Shown: in pieces, positions 45,664 through 54,283 of the stretch | How the letters are laid out: each line of letters opens with the position of its first letter | Numbering within the stretch: the first letter of the stretch is position 1 | Assembly (NCBI RefSeq): GCF_007830235.1 | Contig: NZ_VLKI01000022.1 | Span: 20,015 to 84,014 of the forward strand | DNA: 64,000 nt | Source: Cytobacillus oceanisediminis | GTDB lineage: Bacteria > Bacillota > Bacilli > Bacillales > Cytobacillaceae | Direction of reading: 5' to 3' | Made by a program: the position numbers and the translations under genes | Notes under the pieces: model-generated | What the model was told of the DNA's origin: nothing | Database searches by the model: none | Seen by the model: only the letters and a program-made list of their open reading frames with translations

Positions 45664-46755
45664 GTGAAAAATTATAAAATTGCTGTTATCGCAGGAGATG
45701 GAATCGGACCTGAAGTGATTGGCGAAGGGGTCAAAGTACTGAATAAAGTGGCAGCGATGGATTCTGGTTTCCGCTTTGATTTCACTTATTTCCCATGGGG
45801 CTGTGAATTTTATGCGAAGCATGGAAAGATGATGGATGATAATGGCATAGAGACATTAAAAGAGTTTGATGCCATTTATTTGGGGGCGGTCGGGTTTCCT
45901 GGCGTCCCTGACCATATCTCTTTATGGGATCTGCTTTTAAGAATCCGAAAAGAGTTTAAGCAATATGTGAATATTCGGCCTGTCCAATTGCTGAAGGGGG
46001 CAAAAACTTCCTTAGTGGATGTAAAACGGGAAGACATCAATCTGCTTTTTATACGCGAAAATACAGAAGGAGAGTATGCTGGTGCGGGTGAATGGCTGTT
46101 TAAAGGACAGCCTAATGAAGTTGTACTGCAAAACAGCGTGTTTTCCCGAAAAGGTACGGAAAGAATCATCCGGTATGCGTTTGAAACAGCCCGCAAAGAG
46201 GGCAGGTCTCTTACAAGCATATCAAAAGCAAATGCTTTAAATTATTCAATGGTTTTCTGGGATCAGGTTTTTGAAGAAATAAGTGCTGAGTACCCTGATG
46301 TGGAAACTGCCTCCTACCTGGTCGATGCCGCAGCGATGCTGATGGTTAAGGATCCAAAGAGATTTGAAGTGGTCGTCACATCTAATTTATTTGGAGACAT
46401 CTTAACAGACTTGGGGGCTGCTATTGCAGGAGGAATAGGGCTTGCAGCCGGTGCCAATATTAATCCTGAAAGAAAATATCCTTCCATGTTTGAGCCAATT
46501 CACGGCTCTGCTCCTGATATTGCTGGAAAGGGGATTGCCAACCCGCTTGCTTCCATTTGGTCTGCCAGCCAGATGCTGGACTTCTTCGGGTATGAAAGCT
46601 ATGGGAAGCAAGTACTCGATGCAATTGAAGAGCTGCTGATAGAGAGTAAGATTCTTACGCCAGATATGGGAGGAACAGCTTCTACAAGCGAAGTGGCAGA
46701 TCGAATCATTGACCTCATTGATACCCGTATATCAGTGGGGAAAATAAGTGTTTAA
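45664..46755 (+). CDS. D-malate/tartrate dehydrogenase (decarboxylating), IPMDH family
   Basis: A 363-residue beta-decarboxylating dehydrogenase. The N-terminal IAGDGIGPEVIGEGV, the FIRENTEGEYAG segment near 125 and TSNLFGDILTDLGAAIAGG near 240 hold the substrate- and metal-binding residues. The branch with RENTEGEYAGAGE resembles TtuC/DmlA, which oxidise D-malate or tartrate to pyruvate plus CO2, better than leucine-pathway LeuB. L-carnitine is (R)-configured, so its oxidation would give (R)-malate, exactly the D-malate substrate. GTG 45664 is the start. Confidence 0.86.
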   Translation: MKNYKIAVIAGDGIGPEVIGEGVKVLNKVAAMDSGFRFDFTYFPWGCEFYAKHGKMMDDNGIETLKEFDAIYLGAVGFPGVPDHISLWDLLLRIRKEFKQYVNIRPVQLLKGAKTSLVDVKREDINLLFIRENTEGEYAGAGEWLFKGQPNEVVLQNSVFSRKGTERIIRYAFETARKEGRSLTSISKANALNYSMVFWDQVFEEISAEYPDVETASYLVDAAAMLMVKDPKRFEVVVTSNLFGDILTDLGAAIAGGIGLAAGANINPERKYPSMFEPIHGSAPDIAGKGIANPLASIWSASQMLDFFGYESYGKQVLDAIEELLIESKILTPDMGGTASTSEVADRIIDLIDTRISVGKISV

Positions 46756-46770
46756 AAGTCAATAGATATC

Positions 46771-46795
46771 ATAGGAAGAAGAAGCTTCTTCCTAT
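46771..46795 (+). terminator. Hairpin after the sigma-54 operon
   Basis: ATAGGAAGAAG-AAG-CTTCTTCCTAT has perfect 11-base arms. The T-run after it is interrupted (GATTTTTC 15 bases on), so termination may be partial and could let some transcripts reach the BCCT gene. Confidence 0.6.
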
Positions 46796-46894
46796 GGTAT
46801 AGGTTGATTTTTCTCCTAATTCTTTTATACTTAACTTTTATTAGCAGGCTGCTTTAAACCTATTGTCACCTTATAAAAGCAAGAATGCTGATGC

Positions 46895-47020
46895 ACCGCG
46901 AAGTGACCGATAAATAGAAAAAGTGACCGATAAAAAGATGAATTTGACCGATATATCGAAAAAGTGGCTGATATAATTGAAATTTGACCGATAAAGCTGA
47001 CATTGTGACCGATATGCCCC
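46895..47020. repeat. Intergenic array of GTGACCGATAAA-like units
   Basis: Six copies of (G/T)TGACCGATA(A/T) or close variants are spaced 17-28 bases apart at about 46899-47013. Spacers are A-rich. There is no reading frame across them. Similar arrays are common between Bacillus genes; the role is not known to me. Confidence 0.75.
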
Positions 47021-47193
47021 AACGAATCTATTAAATGATCAAAATAATATTGAAATAAAAGAATAGAATCCTGAATTTGAAAAGGAAAGAGCACAATTTT
47101 TTACGCGCCAGTTCGATTTATCTTCCGCGAGGCGCGGGTTCAATCGCAAAAGTAAAGTCTCGTTGACGTTTGATTTCTTTTTTTTGAAAGGGA

Positions 47194-47207
47194 GGAAACC
47201 GCTTACA
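47194..47207. promoter_or_regulatory. cre-like box before the third BCCT gene
   Basis: The complement reads TGTAAGCGGTTTCC, 13 of 14 positions of the CcpA consensus. It lies 44-57 bases upstream of the start codon, where CcpA could block transcription. Confidence 0.5.
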
Positions 47208-47250
47208 TTTAAAGTCTGAAAATTCGATATTTGGAAAGGGAAGTGTTGGC

Positions 47251-48801
47251 ATGAACGGTAAAAGAACGGTATTTTTTTCCTCGTTAGCTATAAGTTTGGT
47301 CTTAATAAGTATAGGGGTTTTTGCCCCAAAGCAAATGGAAAGCTTCTCAAATAACTCTCTGGAATTTATCTATAACAACCTGGGCTGGTTTATTCTTGGC
47401 AGTGTCTTTTTCTTCTTTGCATTTTGTATGTATATTGGACTCTCGAAGTTTGGGCAAATCAGGCTGGGTGAAGACCATGACAGGCCTGAATACAAAACAG
47501 CTACATGGGTAGGAATGTTATTTAGTGCATCTATTGGCATAAGTCTAGTATTTTGGGGTGTAGCGGAGCCAGTTTCATACTATATTGATCCTCCTTTTGG
47601 AAAAGGTTCTTCAGAAGAGTCCGCAAAGTTAGCCATGCAGTTTGTTTATCTTCATTGGGGAGTCTCTGCTTGGGCGTGTTACGCTGTAGTAGGAGTTTCT
47701 TTGGCCTTTTTCCAATTCCGCAAAAAACTCCCAGCCTCGTTAAGTTCTGTTTTCTATCCTTTAATGGGCGACAAAATTAGAGGACCTTTTGGTAAGCTGA
47801 TCGATGTTATGGTTATTCTATCCATTGTTATTGGAATAGCAACTTCCCTTGGCTTTGGTACATTGCAGGTGAATAGCGGTATGAATTATCTATGGGGTAT
47901 TCCAGTGAGTTTCTACTCTCAAATCGCTATTATTTTGGTTGTCAGTTTAATCTATGTGGGTTCAACGGTTTCAGGCCTTCATGGAGCTATGAAGAACCTC
48001 TCGAACCTGAATATGATACTGGCGTTTGCGTTATTGGCATTCATACTGTTTCTGGGGCCAACTCAATCCATATTAAAGATCTTTTTTCAAGGCATAGGGG
48101 ATTATGCTCAAAACTTCATTGGGATGTCGTTTAGGACAGAACCCTATAGTGAGGGATCCTGGATTGCGAGCTGGACGCTGTTCTATTTTGGCTGGTGGAT
48201 CGCCTGGGCTCCGCTTGTCGGCAGTTTCGTAGCCAGAATTTCAAAGGGAAGAACCATCAAAGAGTTTATGATCGGGGCTATCTTCATTCCTGTTATAGGA
48301 GCATTCTTCTGGTTTGCTGTAATGGGCGGCTCAGCCATTGATCTGATTCAAAACATGGGGGAAACAGCTATTGCAACAGCAGTTTCTACAGACGTAACCT
48401 CTGCTTTGTTTAAGTTTTTTGAGTTTTTTCCTATGAGTGTATTTCTAAGTATTTTAGCGATGGTGCTTGTACTCGTTTTCTTTATAACTTCTGCCAATTC
48501 AGCTGTTTTTGTATTAGGGATGATTAGTGAAAATGGAAATCCTAATCCATCTCACTCCACGAAAGTAATATGGGGCGTTGTAATTGCAGCAGTCTCAGCT
48601 GTATTAATTATGACAGGCGGGCTGTCTGGTTTACAGTCAGCATTAGTTGCAACCTCTATTCCATTAGCCGTTCTAATGCTTGTGATGTGTTATTCAACCT
48701 ATAAAGGATTGAAGGATGAGTTAAAAACCATGAGAGTAAGTAAAAGTCACCAGGAGCATATCGTTGATATAAGAAAAAACGTCACAACTAAAAAAGCATA
48801 A
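47251..48801 (+). CDS. BCCT-family carrier, probable carnitine/betaine uptake
   Basis: A 516-residue 12-helix carrier with the signature WTLFYFGWWIAWAPLVGSF followed by ARISKGRTIKEF; the second tryptophan-containing step is YFGWW rather than YWAWW. The sodium/substrate loop is GFGTLQVNSGMNYLWGIP, with Met in place of the Leu seen in the other two carriers. It follows the carnitine-type operon in the same direction, so it should import that substrate. It has its own leader with a cre-like box, and a strong terminator downstream. Confidence 0.85.
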   Translation: MNGKRTVFFSSLAISLVLISIGVFAPKQMESFSNNSLEFIYNNLGWFILGSVFFFFAFCMYIGLSKFGQIRLGEDHDRPEYKTATWVGMLFSASIGISLVFWGVAEPVSYYIDPPFGKGSSEESAKLAMQFVYLHWGVSAWACYAVVGVSLAFFQFRKKLPASLSSVFYPLMGDKIRGPFGKLIDVMVILSIVIGIATSLGFGTLQVNSGMNYLWGIPVSFYSQIAIILVVSLIYVGSTVSGLHGAMKNLSNLNMILAFALLAFILFLGPTQSILKIFFQGIGDYAQNFIGMSFRTEPYSEGSWIASWTLFYFGWWIAWAPLVGSFVARISKGRTIKEFMIGAIFIPVIGAFFWFAVMGGSAIDLIQNMGETAIATAVSTDVTSALFKFFEFFPMSVFLSILAMVLVLVFFITSANSAVFVLGMISENGNPNPSHSTKVIWGVVIAAVSAVLIMTGGLSGLQSALVATSIPLAVLMLVMCYSTYKGLKDELKTMRVSKSHQEHIVDIRKNVTTKKA

Positions 48802-48814
48802 GCTGGATTTTATT

Positions 48815-48858
48815 AAAAGTGCCTGTCTCTTATATGGATTTGAGACAGGCACTTTTTT
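48815..48858 (+). terminator. Terminator after the third BCCT gene
   Basis: AAAGTGCCTGTCTC and GAGACAGGCACTTT form a perfect stem, followed by TTTT. Confidence 0.92.
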
Positions 48859-49022
48859 GTATTTACAAGAATCTCGGCAAGTAAGACAAACAAATTAGAA
48901 GGCTAAGAAAATAAAAAAAGGTAACAACCTCAATGAGGGATTAGCAAGGTATGAAAAATTCGGAATTTTGTTGACAAGTAGTCATAACATCATTTACGAT
49001 AAATTCAGATATTAAAAGTTTA

Positions 49023-49048
49023 CGAACGATGTTCGATAATGCCGAACG
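49023..49048. promoter_or_regulatory. IclR operator, overlapping half-sites
   Basis: CGAAC-GAT-GTTCG is a perfect palindrome (49023-49035), and a third half-site CGAAC follows at about 49043-49047, so GTTCG-N7-CGAAC is also symmetrical. It ends a few bases before the ribosome site of the IclR gene, which implies autoregulation. Confidence 0.7.
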
Positions 49049-49060
49049 ATGGAGGGGAAA

Positions 49061-49840
49061 ATGACAGAACGCTTAATTCAATCAATAGAACGAGCAGCAG
49101 ATATCCTTGAATTGTTTCTGGCGTATGATCAGGAACTGAGTGTAAAAGATATAAGCAGTAAACTAGGCTTGTCTAAAAGTACGGTTCACGGAATAATCAA
49201 GACCCTTGAATATCGAGGATATCTGCAGCAAAACAAAGATGATTTGAAATACAAGCTGGGCCTGAAGCTGTTTGAACTTGGAAACCGAGTCAGTCATCAA
49301 TTTGATCTTGGTAAAATTGCCCGTCCTATTATAAAAAAACTTGTCGATGAACTACAGGAAACCGTTCACCTTGTTGTCTTTGAACGGGGAGAAGTCATTT
49401 ACATTGAAAAATTGGATGGACCGCGGGCATTAAGGATTTACTCCCAGGTTGGGAAAAGGGCCCCCATTCATTGTACAGGGGTAGGAAAAGCAATTCTTGC
49501 CTTTCAAGAGGGAGAAGAAATCAATAGACTTCTGTCAAACACTAATTTGGAACCGTATACAGAGTACACAATGACCAACAAAGAAGAATTAATCAATCAT
49601 TTGCATTTTATTCGGGAACAGGGCTATTCCATCGATGATGAAGAAATAGAATTAGGACTTAAATGTGTGGCTGCACCGATATTTGATCATCACCAGCATG
49701 TTATAGGAGCGATTAGCTGTGCAGCACCTAAAGTAAGGATGGATGACGTGAAACTTGCGGAGTTCATTCCTCGGATTCAGCAGGCTGCTGAAAGTATCTC
49801 ACAGAGCATGGGTTACAAAACCAACCCAACACTTTTGTAG
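49061..49840 (+). CDS. IclR-family regulator of the meta-cleavage genes
   Basis: A 259-residue regulator. The N-terminal winged helix is at about 5-65 (VKDISSKLGLSKSTVHGIIKTLEYRGYL) and the C-terminal effector domain at about 75-250 includes GPRALRIYSQVGKRAPIHCTGVGKA. ATG 49061 has GGAGGGG 3-9 bases upstream; the upstream ATG 49049 lacks a ribosome site. IclR proteins often control aromatic-acid catabolism. Here the gene precedes the acetaldehyde dehydrogenase and aldolase genes, which it probably controls through sites near 49023. Confidence 0.85.
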   Translation: MTERLIQSIERAADILELFLAYDQELSVKDISSKLGLSKSTVHGIIKTLEYRGYLQQNKDDLKYKLGLKLFELGNRVSHQFDLGKIARPIIKKLVDELQETVHLVVFERGEVIYIEKLDGPRALRIYSQVGKRAPIHCTGVGKAILAFQEGEEINRLLSNTNLEPYTEYTMTNKEELINHLHFIREQGYSIDDEEIELGLKCVAAPIFDHHQHVIGAISCAAPKVRMDDVKLAEFIPRIQQAAESISQSMGYKTNPTLL

Positions 49841-49886
49841 GCTTGGTTAAAAATAAATTTTGTTTAAAACGAGGGAGGAGAATATT

Positions 49887-50777
49887 TTGTCAAAAGTAAA
49901 AGTTGCTATTTTAGGATCGGGGAATATCGGAACCGATCTAATGATTAAACTAGGGCGTTCAGATGTTTTAGACCTTACTGCTGTTATTGGAATTGATCCA
50001 GATTCGGACGGATTGCGCCGAGCAAGAGAATTGGGATATTTAGCGGTTGATACAGGTTTAAAGGGATTCCTTGAATATCATTCAGGTTTAGCAGATATCG
50101 TGTTTGATGCTACTTCAGCAAAGGCACATGTTCGTCATGCCAAAATGTTAAAAGAAGCTGGCATTAAAGCCATAGATATGACACCAGCGGCACGTGGCCC
50201 ATTTGTCGTTCCATCCGTAAATATGGGGTTGAATATCGAGGAAGACAATATTAACTTGATAACCTGCGGCGGTCAGGCAACTATTCCGATGGTTCACGCT
50301 GTAAATCGAGTGAGCCCGGTAGAATATGCTGAGATTGTGGCGACCATTTCCAGCCGTAGTGCAGGTCCTGGAACGCGGGCGAATATTGATGAATTTACCG
50401 AAACTACTTCAAGAGCAATTGCAGAAGTAGGAGGGGCTAAGAAAGGAAAAGCAATCATTATTTTAAACCCGGCAGAACCTCCCATTTTAATGCGTGATAC
50501 TGTTTATGCCCTTGTGGAAGATGGAACAATGGACGAATCGAAAATGACTCAATCCATTAAAGAAATGGAAAAAACAGTTCAATCTTATGTGCCTGGATAC
50601 CGTATTCGTACGGAACCTATTTTCGATGGGAATCAAGTGACTATTTTTATTGAGGTAGAAGGGGCTGGAGACTATTTGCCGAAATACTCCGGCAATCTTG
50701 ATATTATGACAGCGGCAGGAGTAAAGGTAGCAGAGGAATTTGCGAAAAATCAAATAGCGAAGCAGCTAGTAAAATAG
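49887..50777 (+). CDS. mhpF: Acetaldehyde dehydrogenase (acylating)
   Basis: A 296-residue enzyme converting acetaldehyde, NAD+ and CoA to acetyl-CoA, the last step of meta-cleavage. The NAD motif is LGSGNIGTD (9-17), the nucleophile Cys127 lies in ITCGGQAT, and the family segment [21 protein letters not shown] is at about 150-170. It works as a complex with the aldolase, which channels acetaldehyde. The start is TTG 49887, fixed by GAGGGAGGAG (49871-49880); the longer frame from 49860 runs through that site. The aldolase gene follows 18 bases later. Confidence 0.93.
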   Translation: MSKVKVAILGSGNIGTDLMIKLGRSDVLDLTAVIGIDPDSDGLRRARELGYLAVDTGLKGFLEYHSGLADIVFDATSAKAHVRHAKMLKEAGIKAIDMTPAARGPFVVPSVNMGLNIEEDNINLITCGGQATIPMVHAVNRVSPVEYAEIVATISSRSAGPGTRANIDEFTETTSRAIAEVGGAKKGKAIIILNPAEPPILMRDTVYALVEDGTMDESKMTQSIKEMEKTVQSYVPGYRIRTEPIFDGNQVTIFIEVEGAGDYLPKYSGNLDIMTAAGVKVAEEFAKNQIAKQLVK

Positions 50778-50795
50778 AAAGGGGTCTTACATAAA

Positions 50796-51821
50796 ATGAC
50801 AAATGCTCGAGATATTTTTATCACAGAAGTAGCATTACGTGATGGCAGTCATGCTATAGCTCATCAATTTACGGTTGATCAGGTTCAAAAAGTAGCCAAA
50901 TCATTAAATGATGCGGGAGTACCTTATATTGAGGTTGCTCATGGTGATGGCTTATCAGGTTCTTCTTTACAATATGGCCTTTCTCGAACCAATGAAATGG
51001 AGTTAATTGAGGCAGCTGTATCTGTAGCCGATCGGGCTAAAATAGCAGTTCTTTTGATACCGGGGATTGGTACAGTAAAGGAATTAAAAGAAGCAGCAAA
51101 ATTAGGAGCTAAAATGGCACGGATTGCTACTCATGTAACCGAAGCGGATGTGGCGCCACAGCATATCGCAGCTGCAAAAGAGCTGGGGATGGAAACCGTG
51201 GGATTTTTGATGATGTCCCATATGGCTCCCGTAGATAAACTGGTTGAACAAGCAAAGAAAATGGAAAGTTATGGTGCGGATACGGTGTATGTTGTCGATT
51301 CTGCAGGAGCATTGCTTCCTGACCAGGTTCGAGAAAAAATCCGTGCCTTGAAGCAGAGTTTGGGAATTCATATTGGCTTCCACGGTCATAATAATCTGTC
51401 TCTTGCAATGGCCAATTCATTAGTTGCGATTGAAGAAGGAGCAACCCGTATCGATGGCAGTGTTCGCTGTTTAGGTGCCGGAGCGGGAAATACTCAAACC
51501 GAAGTGCTTACTGCCGTGTTAGACCGGATGGGTATCCATACAGGTATAGATGTTTATAAAATGATGGATGTAGCTGAAGAAACGGTTGCGCCAATTTTAC
51601 AAACCCCTCAGGAGATTACGAGAGATAGTCTTGTCCTTGGCTATGCAGGTGTCTATTCAAGCTTCGCACTCCACGCAAAACGGGCTGCAGCCAGGTTCGG
51701 CATTGATTCACGTGATATTTTGATCGAATTAGGAAAACGAAAAGTAGTGGGCGGCCAAGAGGATATGATTGTTGACGTAGCGGCTGAAATTGCTAATGTA
51801 AAATCCCAAGAGATGTTATAA
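50796..51821 (+). CDS. mhpE: 4-hydroxy-2-oxovalerate aldolase
   Basis: A 341-residue class-II, metal-dependent aldolase giving pyruvate and acetaldehyde. The N-terminal EVALRDGSHAIAHQFT holds Arg15, Asp16 and His19, and the metal histidines are in GFHGHNNL near 197-203. The C-terminal region binds MhpF in known complexes. It is co-transcribed with mhpF and ends at a terminator, so the lower pathway pair is a separate unit from the upper pathway genes at 54-61 kb. Confidence 0.93.
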   Translation: MTNARDIFITEVALRDGSHAIAHQFTVDQVQKVAKSLNDAGVPYIEVAHGDGLSGSSLQYGLSRTNEMELIEAAVSVADRAKIAVLLIPGIGTVKELKEAAKLGAKMARIATHVTEADVAPQHIAAAKELGMETVGFLMMSHMAPVDKLVEQAKKMESYGADTVYVVDSAGALLPDQVREKIRALKQSLGIHIGFHGHNNLSLAMANSLVAIEEGATRIDGSVRCLGAGAGNTQTEVLTAVLDRMGIHTGIDVYKMMDVAEETVAPILQTPQEITRDSLVLGYAGVYSSFALHAKRAAARFGIDSRDILIELGKRKVVGGQEDMIVDVAAEIANVKSQEML

Positions 51822-51832
51822 TAAATAAATGA

Positions 51833-51869
51833 TAAAACTGGATAGTGGTAAGTACTATTCAGTTTTTTA
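51833..51869 (+). terminator. Terminator after mhpE
   Basis: AAAACTGGATAGT pairs with ACTATTCAGTTTT, followed by a T-run. Confidence 0.8.
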
Positions 51870-51924
51870 TTTCAAAAAAAAGGCTGATTTCTAAAGGATA
51901 GTTGCTTTTATTGAAAACGCAGAG

Positions 51925-52050
51925 TGGATTGGAGCGGAAGGCACTTGACTCCAGTGGGAGATAGAGGAAAAGTCGAGACCCCGGAGACGGAACGTCGAGG
52001 AGGCTCGACTTCCTCCCACGGAAAGCAAGTGCCTGCAGCGGAAAGGAACG
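51925..52050 (+). repeat. Dispersed Bacillus palindromic element, second locus
   Basis: It begins GGATTGGAGCGGAAGGCACT and ends AGTGCCTGCAGCGGAAAGGA, with matching outer arms AGGCACTTG/CAAGTGCCT. The centre has GTCGAGACC and GGCTCGAC arms. The flank AACAACAAACTTTGCGTAAA (52069-52088) matches the flank of the copy at 3.9 kb. Confidence 0.8.
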
Positions 52051-52102
52051 GTCCATTGTTTGTTCCTAAAAACAACAAACTTTGCGTAAACAGCCAAAAA
52101 AA

Positions 52103-52116
52103 TGATTGCGCTTACA
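52103..52116. promoter_or_regulatory. cre-like box before the aromatic regulator gene
   Basis: The complement reads TGTAAGCGCAATCA, 13 of 14 positions of the CcpA consensus, 51-64 bases upstream of the start codon. Confidence 0.45.
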
Positions 52117-52166
52117 TTGCGAATAACGAACCGATTGCTATTCAATAGGAAACGAGGGCAGATTAA

Positions 52167-54047
52167 ATGAGAATTCAAATTTCCGAAAAGAGTCTTAGTC
52201 AAGGGATATCTTTAGAAGATCGCAAAATCATTACATCTTCATCTGCCTTAGGAATTCTCCGGCAGCAATTAGTTAAAAATATCGGGATTGAAAGAATAAA
52301 GGGTTTTCTGTTTCACTATGGATGGGAAATGGGCGTTAATGATGCAAAAGAAGCTTTAGAAACAAATCTAGTATTAGCTGATTTAATTAAAGATGGCCCT
52401 ATACGCCATATTGAAAATGGCCATATTCGCGGAATTGAGCATGACTGTACGTTCGAACTGGACGAACAGAATAAACTCAAATTTTTCTTTTCCACCGGTA
52501 CCTGGGTAGATTCTTATGAGGCAATCGAACATATAAAGCGGATAGGCATCTCAAATACCCAAGTCTGTCATACACAAATTGGCTATTCGAGCGGTTTTAT
52601 GTCAACGATATTCGGGGAGACACTGCTGGCCAAAGAAGTCACATGTGTAGGAAAAGGTGATACGGAATGCCGGTGGATTATTAAGAGACCAATAGATTGG
52701 AATAATGAAGCGGAAGAGGAACTCCATTTTTACAATGAAACCCCCATTGTAAAGGAACTTGAATATACCTATGATCAATTGCTTGAACAAAAAAATGTTG
52801 TGTTGCGATTAGCTGATTTTCAGAAAAAATTAACAGAAGAGATTATTAATGGGAGCGGGCTGCAAACAATCGCAGATAAGGTTTTTGAGAATGTGCATAT
52901 CCCCATTGTAATAGAAGATACAGAACTTCGAACCATCGTGTATTCTGGTTTAACAGAAGAAAGGTTTTTAGAGCTGAAGGAAGATATGAACCATTTTCTG
53001 CATGAAAATGAAGAGAAGAATCAATTTCTTATAAATTCAAAACATCCCTTGCCATTTAGAAAGAAGACGATCAAAACAGAGAATCAAGAACGGCTGGTTA
53101 CTCCTATTCTTGTTCAAAAAGAGGTTTTAGGCTATTGTGCTTTTATTTATGAGGAAGCTGAAAAGCATGAGGAAGATTACTTGCTTCTAGACAGGTTTGC
53201 CAATGCAGCATCTCTTATTCTCTTAAATGAAAAGACCAGTTTCGAATCCTTTGAAAGAATGAAAGGTAATTTCTTAGAACAAATAATAGATGCCAAGCTT
53301 CCTACTAGTGAAATTCTTAAAAGAGGCAAGTACACGGGCCTCGATTTGGGTAAGCCCTATCATATTGTGGTGATGGATTATAAGAAGACGAAAAGTTCCA
53401 TTGAAGAGGATTTCCTTTTGCAGGAACAAATTTTTGAAACAACTTTTCGCTATTTTAATGGAAATAAACCAACTACATTAGCGGGACACCGTGATGGAAA
53501 ATTTGTTTTATTGCTGACAGCTGATGTTGGAAATCACCCGGAAATTCAGCGGGTAATCAAAGAATTTCATAACTGCTTATTAGATAAATATCCAAAAGGA
53601 GATTTTAGGTTTGGCATTAGTAATGTTTGGGACGATATTCAACATGTTTCAAAATGCTATGAAGAAGCAGCGATTGCATTAAGGCTGACGGGAAGAAAAG
53701 AAATTGTTTCGTTTCGATCCTTGGGCATTGTTGGGGTGTTAATTAATTCCAACAATATTTCTGGAATCAAAATGATTGCTGAGCAGGAGCTTGGACCATT
53801 GTATAACCTAGAGGATCCAAAGTCAGTGGAACTCCTTAAAACGTTATATTCCTTTTTATTAAATGGAGGGAAACTGGAGCAAACGATGAATGACCTTTCA
53901 TTATCCATGAGCGGTTTAAGACATAGAATTAATAAGATTGAAAATTTGCTTGAAAAAGACCTCCGCAAACCAAATGAAATGCATCAATTACTGCTAATAC
54001 TCAAATCTTTAATGGCTTTGGGAGAAATAGAAATCGAATCATTTTAA
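52167..54047 (+). CDS. Aromatic-responsive regulator: XylR-type sensor fused to PucR-type HTH
   Basis: A 626-residue protein with an unusual order of parts. Residues about 10-110 match the XylR_N activator domain (GFLFHYGWEMGVNDAKEA), and about 135-185 the V4R domain, with Cys at VCHTQIG, EVTCVG and ECRW. The middle (about 215-360) is coiled-coil/GAF-like, and about 370-520 is CdaR-like. The C-terminus, about 555-620, is the PucR-type helix-turn-helix (MNDLSLSMSGLRHRINKIENLL). In XylR and DmpR the same sensor drives a sigma-54 AAA+ domain; that domain is absent here. It precedes the upper-pathway operon and should activate it on binding a phenolic compound. Confidence 0.85.
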   Translation: MRIQISEKSLSQGISLEDRKIITSSSALGILRQQLVKNIGIERIKGFLFHYGWEMGVNDAKEALETNLVLADLIKDGPIRHIENGHIRGIEHDCTFELDEQNKLKFFFSTGTWVDSYEAIEHIKRIGISNTQVCHTQIGYSSGFMSTIFGETLLAKEVTCVGKGDTECRWIIKRPIDWNNEAEEELHFYNETPIVKELEYTYDQLLEQKNVVLRLADFQKKLTEEIINGSGLQTIADKVFENVHIPIVIEDTELRTIVYSGLTEERFLELKEDMNHFLHENEEKNQFLINSKHPLPFRKKTIKTENQERLVTPILVQKEVLGYCAFIYEEAEKHEEDYLLLDRFANAASLILLNEKTSFESFERMKGNFLEQIIDAKLPTSEILKRGKYTGLDLGKPYHIVVMDYKKTKSSIEEDFLLQEQIFETTFRYFNGNKPTTLAGHRDGKFVLLLTADVGNHPEIQRVIKEFHNCLLDKYPKGDFRFGISNVWDDIQHVSKCYEEAAIALRLTGRKEIVSFRSLGIVGVLINSNNISGIKMIAEQELGPLYNLEDPKSVELLKTLYSFLLNGGKLEQTMNDLSLSMSGLRHRINKIENLLEKDLRKPNEMHQLLLILKSLMALGEIEIESF

Positions 54048-54055
54048 AAGTTTTG

Positions 54056-54089
54056 GACCAACCAGTTTCATGCTGGTTGGTCTCTTTTT
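54056..54089 (+). terminator. Terminator after the aromatic regulator gene
   Basis: GACCAACCAG-TTTCATG-CTGGTTGGTC followed by TCTTTTT. Confidence 0.92.
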
Positions 54090-54222
54090 GTATGTAAAAG
54101 GACAAAAACTGACTATAAAGTAAGAAAACTTAGACAGTTTTTGTTCTAGTCTGAAAATTTTAAATTAACTACACTATATGTATGGTTAATAAACAACATA
54201 AACAAGTGGGAAATGCAATCAA

Positions 54223-54236
54223 TGTAAGCGGTACCA
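54223..54236 (+). promoter_or_regulatory. cre-like box before the upper-pathway operon
   Basis: TGTAAGCGGTACCA agrees with the CcpA consensus in 13 of 14 positions and lies 48-61 bases before the monooxygenase start. Confidence 0.55.
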
Positions 54237-54283
54237 TGTGATTGTTTTTTAAGATCATTTAACTACTACGAGGAGTGATAAAC

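Noticed and set aside
45664..46755. LeuB (3-isopropylmalate dehydrogenase)
   Set aside because: No leu genes are adjacent and the sequence segments resemble the tartrate/D-malate branch; the operon is catabolic.
46895..47020. CRISPR array
   Set aside because: The repeated core is only about 10 bases, spacing is irregular, and no cas genes are near.
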